From: JAGLON01 sp041394985
GTDB lineage: Bacteria > Zixibacteria > MSB-5A5 > GN15 > JAAZOE01
Assembly: GCA_041394985.1 (NCBI GenBank)
Contig: JAWLBI010000001.1
Span: forward strand, 1,240,001-1,304,000
Length of the DNA: 64,000 bases
Direction of reading: 5' to 3'
Shown: piece after piece, positions 51,511-61,800 of the stretch
Layout: each line of letters begins with the position of its first letter
Position numbering within the stretch: the stretch's first letter is position 1
The notes under the pieces: model-generated
What the model was told of the DNA's origin: nothing
The model's input: the letters and a program-made list of their open reading frames with translations, nothing else
Database searches by the model: none
Made by a program: the position numbers and the translations under genes

Positions 51511-53706
51511 ATGAAATACATTAAGTTCGTGCAGCGTGCCGCTGCGGTCGTTATACTATTGTCGATTTTCGGACTCTCGGGGCGGGCGTCGGATGAGGCG
51601 CCGTCTGTGCCGCCTGTCATGAAATCGGAATGCACCGAGGACCCGTTTTATGCACCAGGGGTTCTGTTATTGACCGCCGATCAGTCATTGATTGCCATGC
51701 CTGCCGGATACAGTCGGCTCGAATTCCAATTCGATGCTCCCCAGGAATCGGGGGAAAAGCACAATTTGGAGGATTATATCATCCGTGCCGTAATTGACGG
51801 GGATACGATATCTCCCGTCTCGGCCGAGTACCTTGAGGGAGTCGGGTTCGATAATGCGCTGTTTACGATGTTTGAACAGTATCGGATTGACGCGGTCATC
51901 AGGAGAATCGGGGGATGGGTTCCGGGCGATATCGAAACGGGGCTCTTTGGTGCCTCATATGATTTGTCGCAGTATTATGAATTACGGTTTCCCGAAACAC
52001 TGTCGGTGGAATATCTGGAGGCGGTCCTTGAAGAGTTCATCGTTCCGGATGATGTCATGCCCAGGGCATTCCCGGTTTCGGACAGTCCCATAGACCCGAA
52101 TCCGCCGCTGCAGCAGTCTCCCTGCAGCTGGTGGGATGATTCGACTGAGGCGCAGTGGCAGTTGGATTACTGCGGTGTTTTCGATGCCTGGGAAATGACC
52201 TGCCCGCTGGCCGGCGACAGCGTCGTCGTCGCGATCATCGATAAAGGATTCGGCCTGCCCCCCAGTGTCCATCCGAGCCAGGGTTTTCATCCCGATATTC
52301 TTCCCAATATTCATGACAAGAGTCGGGTCAATTGGGATTTCGGATACACATCGGATCATGGCACCAGCGTTATCGGCGCCGGATTCGCTGCAGAGAATAA
52401 TGGCCTGCCGCCGCTTCCGTACTTAAACTGCAAAAAACCGACGGATGCGACGATCTCCAGCGGATATGGTATCATCGGCGTCGCGCCACATGCCGAGGTT
52501 ATCGCTCTCAGTTATGAAGATGAGGACGGATCCGATTATTGTCAGGATTTTCAGTATGTGCTCGATTCCTGCCCTGAGGTTCGGATTATCTCATTCAGTT
52601 GGGGTATCCGGGGCAAGGATTGTATCTTTGAGCCTCATCCCGATCCACTGCTAATAGTGCAGGTAGAGATAGCATTTAAGAACGGTATATTATTGTTTGC
52701 ATCCTCGGGGCATTCCGATGCCCAATGCGCCAGTCCGTTTTTGCAATATCCGGCGATGTCGCCGTTCGTGCATGCGGTTGGAGCAACAAATAAAGGGGGA
52801 GAGCGCTGGGTTTACGGTTGGGAGGGGTCGAACTATCATGGCAGCGGATATGTTGAACTCGCCGCGCCGGGCGACTCTATCCTTGTCCCGGGGGCTCCGT
52901 TATTCAAACCGCCGCAGATTCGCGATTCATCGATGCACTATTTCCATCGCGTATCGGGCACATCGGTAGCGACGCCTCAGGCGGCCGCGGTCGCGGCGCT
53001 GATCATGAGCGCGTACCCGGATATCGGAGCTGAGACCGTGTTTGACATCATTGCCCGCACGACGCAGGAAGAGTATGATGTGCCTGACATCTATAAGGGA
53101 TATGGAATAATTCAAGCCGATAAGGCGCTGCGGTATATCGAGGAAGTTGGGTTGTATTGTGATACCATAAATGGTGATGTCGACGCAAACGGATTCGTCA
53201 ATTTCGATGATATTTGCTATCTCCGGGAGTGGATATTCGGAGTCGGTCCAGCGCCGGTAGTCGTCGATACGATCGGAGCGGATATCGTGTATCCGCTGGC
53301 CGACGCCAATGGCGATTGCGTCATCGATGTCGGTGATATCGAGTATCTCGTGTACTATCTATATGGAGAGGGCTCGGCGCCGGTTGCGTATTGCGCGAAT
53401 GCCGGCCAATATTCGGCGGAAATCGGGGCGGGAGATTTTCATCTGTCGAATGCGCCGAATCCGTTTAATCCGGCAACGCACATCCGTTATCGGCTGTCAG
53501 CCGAGATGGCGGTCAGGCTCGATATTTTCAATATCCTGGGACAGGTCGTGGCGACTCTGGTCGATGAGACGCAGGAGGCGGGAGCGCATACAGCCGTTTG
53601 GGACGGTCGAGACGCCTCCGGGCGAATGGCTGCATCCGGAATATATATTTATCGACTGTCGGCAAACGGGCACAGTCAGAGCAGAAAAATGGCGTTAATG
53701 AAGTAA
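51511..53706 (+). CDS. Secreted subtilase (S8) with dockerin-like repeats and C-terminal sorting domain
   Basis: 731 residues. A signal peptide (about 1-25) precedes a propeptide-like region to about 200. The protease domain has Asp244 (AIIDKGFG), His283 (SDHGTSVIG) and Ser485 (SGTSVATPQ), all in proper order. Two dockerin-like calcium loops follow (DVDANGFVNFDDICYL and DANGDCVIDVGDIEYLV) and then an FlgD-like sorting domain (APNPFNPATHIRY ... RKMALMK). Having both a dockerin and a type IX-like sorting domain in one chain is notable. AGGGGAG precedes the ATG. Confidence 0.92.
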   Translation: MKYIKFVQRAAAVVILLSIFGLSGRASDEAPSVPPVMKSECTEDPFYAPGVLLLTADQSLIAMPAGYSRLEFQFDAPQESGEKHNLEDYIIRAVIDGDTISPVSAEYLEGVGFDNALFTMFEQYRIDAVIRRIGGWVPGDIETGLFGASYDLSQYYELRFPETLSVEYLEAVLEEFIVPDDVMPRAFPVSDSPIDPNPPLQQSPCSWWDDSTEAQWQLDYCGVFDAWEMTCPLAGDSVVVAIIDKGFGLPPSVHPSQGFHPDILPNIHDKSRVNWDFGYTSDHGTSVIGAGFAAENNGLPPLPYLNCKKPTDATISSGYGIIGVAPHAEVIALSYEDEDGSDYCQDFQYVLDSCPEVRIISFSWGIRGKDCIFEPHPDPLLIVQVEIAFKNGILLFASSGHSDAQCASPFLQYPAMSPFVHAVGATNKGGERWVYGWEGSNYHGSGYVELAAPGDSILVPGAPLFKPPQIRDSSMHYFHRVSGTSVATPQAAAVAALIMSAYPDIGAETVFDIIARTTQEEYDVPDIYKGYGIIQADKALRYIEEVGLYCDTINGDVDANGFVNFDDICYLREWIFGVGPAPVVVDTIGADIVYPLADANGDCVIDVGDIEYLVYYLYGEGSAPVAYCANAGQYSAEIGAGDFHLSNAPNPFNPATHIRYRLSAEMAVRLDIFNILGQVVATLVDETQEAGAHTAVWDGRDASGRMAASGIYIYRLSANGHSQSRKMALMK

Positions 53707-53782
53707 TCGAGCTCGGGCCGGGCGCGGGCGGCGATCCCGGAGTTGCTGCATTGTCGGTGAGATGACCTGATTGGCTTTGTCT

Positions 53783-56700
53783 TTATTCGAGGGCTTTCCT
53801 GACGGCCGCGGCCAACATTTCCATAGTCAGGGGTTTTTTTACGAACGCGCGTGCGCCTGCTTTGAGCGCCTGATCGACGCGGTCGGATTCCGAGTACCCG
53901 GACACGATAATTGCTTTAATATCCGGATAGAGTTGTTTGGCCCGCTCGAATGTCGTCGTTCCATCGATCCCCTCGGGCATGATCATATCCAGAATAATTA
54001 AATCCGGCTTTTGCTCGGCCAGGAATTCGAGCGCCTTTTCTCCGGATTCGGCCGCGAAAGTCGTGTAGCCGAGCTTCTGCAGAATCTTTGTCGAAACTTC
54101 TCGCTGTACCTCATCGTCATCGACGATGAGTACCTTTTCAGAACCGCCGGCTATATCCTGCAAGGGATGGCGAATCGACGTTTCGCTCGTTGCCGGAATA
54201 TATACGAATATCGATGTCCCGGCGCCGGGAGCGCTCTCGATATCGACGAATCCCTGGTGATCGTTTATGACCGAGTGAACGACGCTGAGCCCCAGGCCGC
54301 TGCCTCGTTTGCGATCCGTCTTTTTCGTCGTAAAAAACGGATCGAAGATTTTGGGGAGAATATCCGCGGTTATACCGGTTCCATTATCCGAGATCGTCAT
54401 GCGGATGTATTCACCGGGGGGGATGCGGTTGTACTTCCCGATTTCAGTCGTGTTGGCGAAGTTCTCGGTCGCGATAGTAATCGTGCCGATGTCGCCGAGC
54501 GCGTCTATTGCATTGGTGATCAGGTTGAAGATAACCCGCGAGAGCTGTGCGGCGCCGCCTTTGACCATACGAAGGTCAGGGGCCAATTGGGGTTTGACGG
54601 AAATCGTATCGGGGTGAGGCGGCAGGTGCGTCAACGATTGCTCGATGAGTCGATTCAGTTGTACCGGTTCCTGATTATAATGACCACGTCGGCCGAGTGT
54701 GAGCAATTGCTGATTGATTTCGGCCATTTGTTCTGCGGCAGCTTCCATATCGTTGACGAATTGCAGGGCGATATGGCCGTCCGGCAATTCATCCTTGATA
54801 AATGTCGGATAGGCGACCAGCGGTCCCAGTAGATTATTGAAATCGTGAGCAACTTGCCCGGCAATTCGCCCGGCCGTCTCCAGTCGTTCGGCTCGCGCGG
54901 CGACGGATTGGAGCTTCTTCATTTCCGTTACATTTCGCGCGATGCCGCACAGTCCGATAATCACTCCTGCGCTGTTGCGCATTGGGACTTTGATGATGTG
55001 GAAGGTGAGTGTTTTGCCGTGGACACTGAGTGATTCCTCGTCGTTGATAATATCTCCTTGCAGGACGCGCAGATCCGAACGATTAATTTTTTCACTATCG
55101 GCAGCGCTGAAGATATCGCGATCGAATTTATTTATTAACTTGTCGCGGGAAATTTCAAATAGCTGGCTCATGGCCGGATTTACGCTGACATATCGACACT
55201 CTCGATCCTTGATGAAAATGGCATCCTGCGCGGACTCGAAAATGGCTCGGAATCGCTCCTCGCTTTCTTTAAGCGCATTCTGGGCGATAATACGATCAGT
55301 TATGTCAAGGGCCGAAAAGATGACGCCGGCCGAAATGTCGTTTGGGTCAAGGGCCGTTGAGCAGAGCAGGATATCGATCATTTCGCCTGCCTTGGTTTTC
55401 CACTTGGTATCGAGTGACCCGCTCCCGGTTGCGTGAATCTGACGATACTTCACATCTCCGACCCGATCAAACTCATCCTCATCCGCATAGAGTATGCGAG
55501 CGCTTTCGCCGATGAGTTCATTGCGGCTGAACCCGGTCATGGCGAGCATTTTATCGCTGACCCAGCTGATTTTGCGGTTGTGCATCAAGCCGATCCCGAC
55601 GGGAGCCGCAGTCAGCAGACTCTGCAGGGTGGCCTCGCTTTTTTGCAGGGCCTCTTCGGCCTTTTTCTGCTCGGTAATGTTCAGCCAGCTTCCAATGATG
55701 CCGGATACCGTGCCGTGCGTATCGATAATCGGGGTGAGGATATCGATGATCCAAACATATGTGCCATTCTTGTGGCTCAGCCGGTACTGGTGGTTGACGG
55801 TATGCCCGCTGTCTATTTTATCGAGAAGCGCCAGTGTCGTGTCGCGGTCATCGGGATGAATCATTTTCGTCCACAGAAGTTCGTCTCGATAGAAGTCCTC
55901 GGCAGTGTACCCGAACTGATGCCTGACATTATCACTGATGTACAGCGTCGGATAAATCGGTCCCGCCCCGCATCGATAGATGACAGCCGGGCTCATCTGT
56001 AGAATCTGTTCCAGTTCCTGTTTGGTATGCAGCAGTTCTTCCTGCGTCTTTTTCCGCTCGGAGATGTTTTCCATGATACCATCGAAATAGATTGGCATAC
56101 CGTTTTTATCGTTTACTACCTTTGAACTGATGGATACCCAGATGGGAGCATTATCGCAGTGCTTTAACTGCACGACCATGTTATCGACGCGGTTGTTTTT
56201 CTTCATCAGGTCCAGGAAGCGCAGTCTGTCGGCCATATCAACATAAAATTCGGATGTCGAGCGACCGATGAAATTGTCGGCGGATTCCTCGTTGAAAATC
56301 TCGGCCAAATAGGGATTCGCCGATAGTATCGTGCCGTCCGGCTTTGTTCTGAAGACACCGACGGAGATATTATCATGCAGTGAATGATAGCGCTGCTCCG
56401 ATGAAATGAACATGTTCTGGATTCGCCCGACATAAAAAACCATGACAAGGATAATCGTGACCGACAATAAAAGCGAAACCAGCGAGAGCATGTATACTTT
56501 GTCGTCAATATCCCGCGACAGGCGATCGATGGTTCCGGCCAGCAAAGTCGAAAAACGATCGCTCAAGACCGACACGATGAACGAAATGTCATCGGTTAAT
56601 TCTTTGAGCTCGACGAATTCATCTGAGAGCTCTCGATTCCGCATGTGAAACCCGACATCGATAAGAAGTCCATGCTTCTTATCCTCCTCGATTGATCCCC

Positions 56701-57112
56701 GGTTCGCGAGATACATTCCGAGGCGCAGTTGCAGGTTATCGAGCCGAGCGCGAAGCGATTGCCACAGGCTGTCGGAATTATTCATCATATCGCGAAATTC
56801 CGGGTTATCGACGGCGAGTTCCTTAATGATGCGCGAGGTCGAGAAACCGGAAAAGTCCTGGCTGAATTGATCTGTGGCCCGGGCAAGATTGTTCTGAGCC
56901 TTATCGAGATCGGTAGAGGTTAACGTCTCATGAATGGCTGTTTCAAGGCGGTTGAAGGATTTAAGGACGATCATCGCTTCAAGGTTTTTACGGGTCAGCC
57001 CTTTCGTCTGCAAACGGGAATAATAGTCGATTATCGCAATTCCGCAAAAACCGACGATGAGGATAAATATTACGATTCGTCGCTGAATATCGGAAGAAGA
57101 CAGTTTTGTCAT
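53783..57112 (-). CDS. Multi-PAS hybrid sensor histidine kinase with C-terminal receiver
   Basis: 1109 residues. Two membrane helices (about 12-30 and 205-230) enclose a helical periplasmic domain. Four PAS domains follow (about 240-360, 365-490, 495-615, 620-740), then the phosphoacceptor helix with His756 in VAHDFNNLL, and HATPase_c with the N box (NLITNAIDAL), DNGTGI and GSGLGLSVV. A C-terminal receiver (about 985-1105) has VDDDE, LDMIMPEG, VSGYSE and VKKPL. It is therefore a hybrid kinase, perhaps relaying to a partner elsewhere. A near-consensus promoter lies upstream on the minus strand. Confidence 0.93.
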   Translation of the reverse strand: MTKLSSSDIQRRIVIFILIVGFCGIAIIDYYSRLQTKGLTRKNLEAMIVLKSFNRLETAIHETLTSTDLDKAQNNLARATDQFSQDFSGFSTSRIIKELAVDNPEFRDMMNNSDSLWQSLRARLDNLQLRLGMYLANRGSIEEDKKHGLLIDVGFHMRNRELSDEFVELKELTDDISFIVSVLSDRFSTLLAGTIDRLSRDIDDKVYMLSLVSLLLSVTIILVMVFYVGRIQNMFISSEQRYHSLHDNISVGVFRTKPDGTILSANPYLAEIFNEESADNFIGRSTSEFYVDMADRLRFLDLMKKNNRVDNMVVQLKHCDNAPIWVSISSKVVNDKNGMPIYFDGIMENISERKKTQEELLHTKQELEQILQMSPAVIYRCGAGPIYPTLYISDNVRHQFGYTAEDFYRDELLWTKMIHPDDRDTTLALLDKIDSGHTVNHQYRLSHKNGTYVWIIDILTPIIDTHGTVSGIIGSWLNITEQKKAEEALQKSEATLQSLLTAAPVGIGLMHNRKISWVSDKMLAMTGFSRNELIGESARILYADEDEFDRVGDVKYRQIHATGSGSLDTKWKTKAGEMIDILLCSTALDPNDISAGVIFSALDITDRIIAQNALKESEERFRAIFESAQDAIFIKDRECRYVSVNPAMSQLFEISRDKLINKFDRDIFSAADSEKINRSDLRVLQGDIINDEESLSVHGKTLTFHIIKVPMRNSAGVIIGLCGIARNVTEMKKLQSVAARAERLETAGRIAGQVAHDFNNLLGPLVAYPTFIKDELPDGHIALQFVNDMEAAAEQMAEINQQLLTLGRRGHYNQEPVQLNRLIEQSLTHLPPHPDTISVKPQLAPDLRMVKGGAAQLSRVIFNLITNAIDALGDIGTITIATENFANTTEIGKYNRIPPGEYIRMTISDNGTGITADILPKIFDPFFTTKKTDRKRGSGLGLSVVHSVINDHQGFVDIESAPGAGTSIFVYIPATSETSIRHPLQDIAGGSEKVLIVDDDEVQREVSTKILQKLGYTTFAAESGEKALEFLAEQKPDLIILDMIMPEGIDGTTTFERAKQLYPDIKAIIVSGYSESDRVDQALKAGARAFVKKPLTMEMLAAAVRKALE

Positions 57113-57257
57113 TGGCGATTCTGTTTACCCCTAACAGGCCATGTCTTGTCCGGAGGCGGTCACGTTGATTGTTCACAGGAGCTATCGGTGATTTCGTGAT
57201 GCGCGCCACTGCGTGCCGATTTATCCGGCAGCTCGTCCGGGTGCCACCTTTTTTACA

Positions 57258-57286
57258 ATGATAATAATCGCGTAAACCATTGTCAA
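57258..57286 (-). promoter_or_regulatory. Sigma70-type promoter of the hybrid kinase
   Basis: On the minus strand TTGACA (57281-57286), 17-base spacer, TATCAT (57258-57263). Leader of about 140 nt. Confidence 0.65.
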
Positions 57287-57463
57287 GACTTGTATTGCCT
57301 TCTAAGGCGCAGTCGCATCGGCGCAAGGCTTTCCGGGCGGAGAAATCCGGATTGATAAACGAATCGCGCTTTAAATATTGACAGAAGTTTGAAAATGCGT
57401 ACTTTGGTCTTAGACCGTATGAAATTAGGGGGCCAGATTCACAAACCATCGGACTACTTGGAT

Positions 57464-58687
57464 ATGCAGCGATTAATTATAGTTTTTATGTCTGCACTCT
57501 GTTGTATCGCCGGAGTTCAGGCAAAAACGGTCAACGTGCCAGGCGATGCCAAGACAATACAAGCCGGTATTGACGCCACCACGTCCGGAGATACCGTTCT
57601 TGTGGATGACGGGATTTACAGTGGCGCCGGGAATCGAGATATTTCCTTTTACGCCCGTCGTATCGTACTTCGTTCCGTGAATGGACCGGAGGCGACAGTT
57701 ATCGACTGTGAAGGCTCCGATGAAATCAATCACCGGGGATTCTATTTTTTCAGCCGCGAAGATACGACGTGTGTCGTGGACGGATTCACGATTCGGAACG
57801 GGTATGCAGATTTCAAAGGCGGCGCGGTACTCATCGAAGACTCATCACCGAAAATAAAGAACTGTATTTTTGAAAAAAACTTCGGGCATCACGGCGGCGT
57901 GATGTATATCACTTTCGATGCTTTCCCGCAGGTAATCAACTGCCGGTTTATCGAGAACAGGACGGGCGATGTCGGGATCATTCATGCCCGATTCGGTAGT
58001 CGGGCTGTCTTTACGGACTGTGAATTCATCGGCAATACTGCCAAAAACGGAATTTTCCTGTGCTATAATGCTTCGCCGCAGGTTCGGCGCTGCAATTTTA
58101 CGAGTAATAAAACCGAATTGACGGGCGGCGCAGTCTTTTTGCAGGACGACAGCTCACCGACTTTTTCCGATTGCCGCTTTATCGGTAATTCCAGCGGTGG
58201 ACGCGGCGGCGCGATTTATATTGAGGAACGCGGCATGTGGCAAAACTATTGCCGGCCCGTTTTTAACAATTGTGTACTGGCAGGCAATGAAGCTGATACC
58301 GGTGGCGCAGTCTACTCCTCGGGACAAGTCGGCGCCGCATTCGAAAACTGCACTATTTTCGGCAATCGTGCCTCGGCAGGAGCCGCCGTATTCAGTAAGG
58401 AAAACCAAAATACCCCCCTTGATTTCGTCGCCTGCATTATTTCCGCCAATGCGGGGAGCGATGCCCTGGTCGGCGATGGCAGCGCCTTCGACCTGACCTG
58501 TTCGAATCTTTACGGCAATACCAATGGTGACTGGACGCCGAATATTGCCCGGCAGAAGAATACGGGGGACAATATGTCTGCCGATCCCGGATTCACAAAT
58601 GTTTCCGCCTTTGATTTCAGACTCACAAAAGAGTCTGCCTGCAATGCCGAGAATTCTCCCTGCGGCTACATAATAGGCATACAATAG
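57464..58687 (+). CDS. Secreted right-handed beta-helix protein
   Basis: 407 residues from the ATG at 57464, which begins a proper signal peptide (MQRLIIVFMSALCCIAGVQA); a TTG further up in the same frame gives no sense. The mature part is a parallel beta-helix of the DUF1565/NosD-pectate-lyase type: TIQAGIDATTSGDTVLVDDGIYSG, cited in part as IQAGIDA and GDTVLV, then repeated GGAV...NCIFEKN, CRFIENR and CEFIGNTA units. Such proteins are often carbohydrate-binding or polymorphic OM proteins. It ends SPCGYIIGIQ without a sorting domain or dockerin, in contrast with neighbouring secreted proteins, so the C-terminus may be shortened. Confidence 0.82.
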   Translation: MQRLIIVFMSALCCIAGVQAKTVNVPGDAKTIQAGIDATTSGDTVLVDDGIYSGAGNRDISFYARRIVLRSVNGPEATVIDCEGSDEINHRGFYFFSREDTTCVVDGFTIRNGYADFKGGAVLIEDSSPKIKNCIFEKNFGHHGGVMYITFDAFPQVINCRFIENRTGDVGIIHARFGSRAVFTDCEFIGNTAKNGIFLCYNASPQVRRCNFTSNKTELTGGAVFLQDDSSPTFSDCRFIGNSSGGRGGAIYIEERGMWQNYCRPVFNNCVLAGNEADTGGAVYSSGQVGAAFENCTIFGNRASAGAAVFSKENQNTPLDFVACIISANAGSDALVGDGSAFDLTCSNLYGNTNGDWTPNIARQKNTGDNMSADPGFTNVSAFDFRLTKESACNAENSPCGYIIGIQ

Positions 58688-58781
58688 ATAATATTGAGTG
58701 GCATGAAAACGATTGTTGCGGCAGCCGCCCGTTTTGCTATTATATTGTCTGGTAAATAAAACGTTTGGGCTGATTTCAATT

Positions 58782-61622
58782 ATGAGCAATAAAAACGACG
58801 ACCATTCTGGGAGCAAGGCGAAATTAACAGGCGATGCAACGCTGTCATTGTTGCAGAGAATTCTCGAATCGATCAATGATGCTATCGTGGCCGTCGACGA
58901 GAAACTCGATATTGTCTTTTTCAATGAAGCATTCCGCAGGTTTTGCGAAAGGCTGGACAGCCCGATTCAAGACGGCGCGCAGATAAATATCGAACGGCTC
59001 GCGTTTTTCGGAAAGGCAAGTGCTGCCGAATGCCGACAGGTACTCGAATCAGGAAAAACCGTGCTGTCATCGTTACAGGCGACGCACGGCAAACTCCTCG
59101 TTAGCGCTCGAGTCGAGCGGTCACTTGTAAAGCCGACCGAATCAAGCCGGTTCGTCGTCTCACGACTGCACCAAATTTCATACGATGAACATGCGGCCAT
59201 AAGGCCCTCCGAATGGAAGGATTTATGCAGCGCCATTATCAACAACGCTCCGATCGGTATTTCGATTCGCAGTCGCGCCGGGGCATTACTCGGATATAAT
59301 CAGGCCTGGCAGTCGATCTGGCATCTGAGTGATCAGGATATAGCTGAACGGCAGCGAAAGCCTCGATTAGAACTTAAATTTGATGAGCGAGATGATTATC
59401 TGGGGGACTGGAAAGAACGAGTCCGGAGTGTATATGAAGTCGGCGGGAGTCTGTATATTCCCGAATTACAGGTTTTCCTGCGCCGTAAAAAGAAGCACAT
59501 CTGGGTGTCACAGCGTTTCTATGCGCTGATGAAGGATGATAATACCGTCGATCGCGTCGTCATTATGACCGTCGATATTACCGATGCCGTTCTGTCCCGC
59601 CAGGCGCTGCAGATAAGCGAGGAGAAATATCGACAATTGGTGAATATCATTCCAGCCTCGATTGCGATTATCGATTATGAAGGGTATTTCCTGTATATAA
59701 ACGAATATGCCGCGGATAAAAGAAAAATCTGGCCGAAAGAGGCAGTAGGGCAGCGGTTCTATGAATACTACGCTTCAAAGGAGCTTGGGGAGGAGCGACT
59801 CGCCAATATCAGGCACGTCATCGATACCGGAGAAGAGTTTCAGGAGGAATCGCAGACTATTCTTGAAACGGGAGATTTCTATCATTTCGTTCATATCCGC
59901 CCGTTAAAGGATGCCGCGGGCAAAATAACAAGCGCCCTTGTGATGGCGCTCGATATTACCGAACATAAACTCGCCGAAAAAGAACTGCGGATGAGCGAGG
60001 CGCGCTATCGCATGTTGATGGAGAGTCTACCGTCGTCCGTCCTGATCGTCGACAGAGACGGCAATTATAAGTTCGTCAATAAAACCGCGGCAGCGCGGCG
60101 CGGATTACCGCCCGAGCATTTCACCGGAAAAAACATCTCGGAATTCTATTTGCATGAGGATGCGCAGTACATTCTGTCGGAAGTCCGCGATGTCGTAGCA
60201 ACCCGGCAGAGGAAACATAGGGAAGTAAGCCTGATCATCGATGACGAATTGTGCTGGTTCGATTCCCACGCATTGCCGGTGTTCAATGACGACGGGACTA
60301 TCGAGGATATTATTCTCATTGCATATGAGACGACGGAGCGGAAGCGAGCCGAACAGGAACTGGCCGAGAGCGAATCCAAGTATCGCGTCCTGCTGAATAA
60401 TCTTCCCGCCAATATCTCGGTATTTTCCTATGACGGTACGATCGTGTTCATGAACGAATTCGCCGCCCGCACACTCGGATCGACGGCGCAGGAAATGGTG
60501 GGTAAGAATCATCGTGATATTTTTCCCAGTCATATTGCCGATCACCAGATGGCCTCTATTCGGCGCGTTATCGATTCGGGAGTGAGTGAGACGGTCGAGT
60601 CGGTATCGGTAGTCGGTAATATGCGACGATGGTTCAAGACGACTGTCCAGCCGTATCCGATGGCGGAGGGAAACATGAAGGCGGGTATGATCGTGGCTCT
60701 CGATATCACCGATGCCAAGGAAGCCCACCGGGAGATCAGGAGAAGCCAGGAGAAGCTCAATTCGACCATCAGCTCAATGGATGACCTGGTATTCGTTATC
60801 GATTCCGAGGGGAGATTCGTCGAGTATTTCCAACCGTCCAAGCGGACGAAATTGTTTGTGCAGCCGGAGGAATTCCTCGGCCGTTTTGTCGAAGATATTC
60901 TGCCAGCCGAAGTTGCCGAGCTGATGCAGCAGAAAATACAGCTTGTTATAAACACTCATCGCGTCGAGCAGTTGGATTATGCGCTCGATATGCCTGACGG
61001 AAAACAATGGTACAACGCAAAGATATCTATTTTGAAATATGCGGAAGATGAAATCGGCGGCGTAACGGTTGTCGCCAGAAATATAACCGACCGGAAAACC
61101 ATTGAGAATGAACTTATCGAAGCGCAGAAGGAACTCGAAAATCGCGTCCGGCTTCGGACGGAAGAATTGCGCGATGCCAATATCCAATTACAGGTGGAGC
61201 GCGAAGCATTACAGCAGAAAAATATCGCGCTTCAGGAGATATTAAATCAGATTGAGGCAGGCAAGCAACAGATGTCGGCGGGCATTCAGGCGAATGTCGA
61301 TAAAATCGTCTTACCGCTATTGGAATCATTGGAATATAAAATTCCCGAAAAATCTCGGGAATATATTCAGATGTTGCGGAAAAATCTGTCCGATGTTACC
61401 GCACCATTTATGAATTCCCTGGAGGCAAAGTATGCCGAGCTGACGCCTCGGGAGTTGCAGATATGCGGGCATATTCGCAACGGAATGAGTTGCAAACAGA
61501 TAGCGTCAACATTGGAGATCTCGGTGCAAACGGTATTAAAGCAGAGATCGATAATCAGAAAAAAACTTGGAATCGCCAATAAAAAAATAAACCTGGCTTC
61601 TTATCTGAAATCTATGAAATAA
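58782..61622 (+). CDS. Multi-PAS regulator with LuxR-type DNA-binding domain
   Basis: 946 residues from the ATG at 58782; the frame is open to 58713 but the upstream part overlaps the previous region without a signal. Six PAS domains follow one another (about 30-130, 145-265, 270-395, 400-515, 520-640, 645-765), then a coiled coil (about 765-840) and a region like the HTH-preceding linker. The C-terminus is a LuxR helix-turn-helix (ELTPRELQICGHIRNG...CKQIASTLEISVQTVLKQRS, cited in part). There is no kinase or receiver domain, so it is a one-component sensor-regulator. No membrane helix: it senses cytoplasmic signals. Confidence 0.9.
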   Translation: MSNKNDDHSGSKAKLTGDATLSLLQRILESINDAIVAVDEKLDIVFFNEAFRRFCERLDSPIQDGAQINIERLAFFGKASAAECRQVLESGKTVLSSLQATHGKLLVSARVERSLVKPTESSRFVVSRLHQISYDEHAAIRPSEWKDLCSAIINNAPIGISIRSRAGALLGYNQAWQSIWHLSDQDIAERQRKPRLELKFDERDDYLGDWKERVRSVYEVGGSLYIPELQVFLRRKKKHIWVSQRFYALMKDDNTVDRVVIMTVDITDAVLSRQALQISEEKYRQLVNIIPASIAIIDYEGYFLYINEYAADKRKIWPKEAVGQRFYEYYASKELGEERLANIRHVIDTGEEFQEESQTILETGDFYHFVHIRPLKDAAGKITSALVMALDITEHKLAEKELRMSEARYRMLMESLPSSVLIVDRDGNYKFVNKTAAARRGLPPEHFTGKNISEFYLHEDAQYILSEVRDVVATRQRKHREVSLIIDDELCWFDSHALPVFNDDGTIEDIILIAYETTERKRAEQELAESESKYRVLLNNLPANISVFSYDGTIVFMNEFAARTLGSTAQEMVGKNHRDIFPSHIADHQMASIRRVIDSGVSETVESVSVVGNMRRWFKTTVQPYPMAEGNMKAGMIVALDITDAKEAHREIRRSQEKLNSTISSMDDLVFVIDSEGRFVEYFQPSKRTKLFVQPEEFLGRFVEDILPAEVAELMQQKIQLVINTHRVEQLDYALDMPDGKQWYNAKISILKYAEDEIGGVTVVARNITDRKTIENELIEAQKELENRVRLRTEELRDANIQLQVEREALQQKNIALQEILNQIEAGKQQMSAGIQANVDKIVLPLLESLEYKIPEKSREYIQMLRKNLSDVTAPFMNSLEAKYAELTPRELQICGHIRNGMSCKQIASTLEISVQTVLKQRSIIRKKLGIANKKINLASYLKSMK

Positions 61623-61800
61623 CGGCACATTATTCTGTCAATTCTTGAAAATTGGCCATAACTGATTAGATTATAAGGTGATATGTAACACATTTTTCAA
61701 AAATACAAGCAAAATCCCGCTTATTATAGGGTATATTCAATACCCGATAATTACCTTAAAATACCTACTTGCCTTTAATTAAAAATTAGTTTACTTTCCG
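61623..61800. other. AT-rich spacer
   Basis: No gene; possible promoter region for the RNA candidate that follows. Confidence 0.3.
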
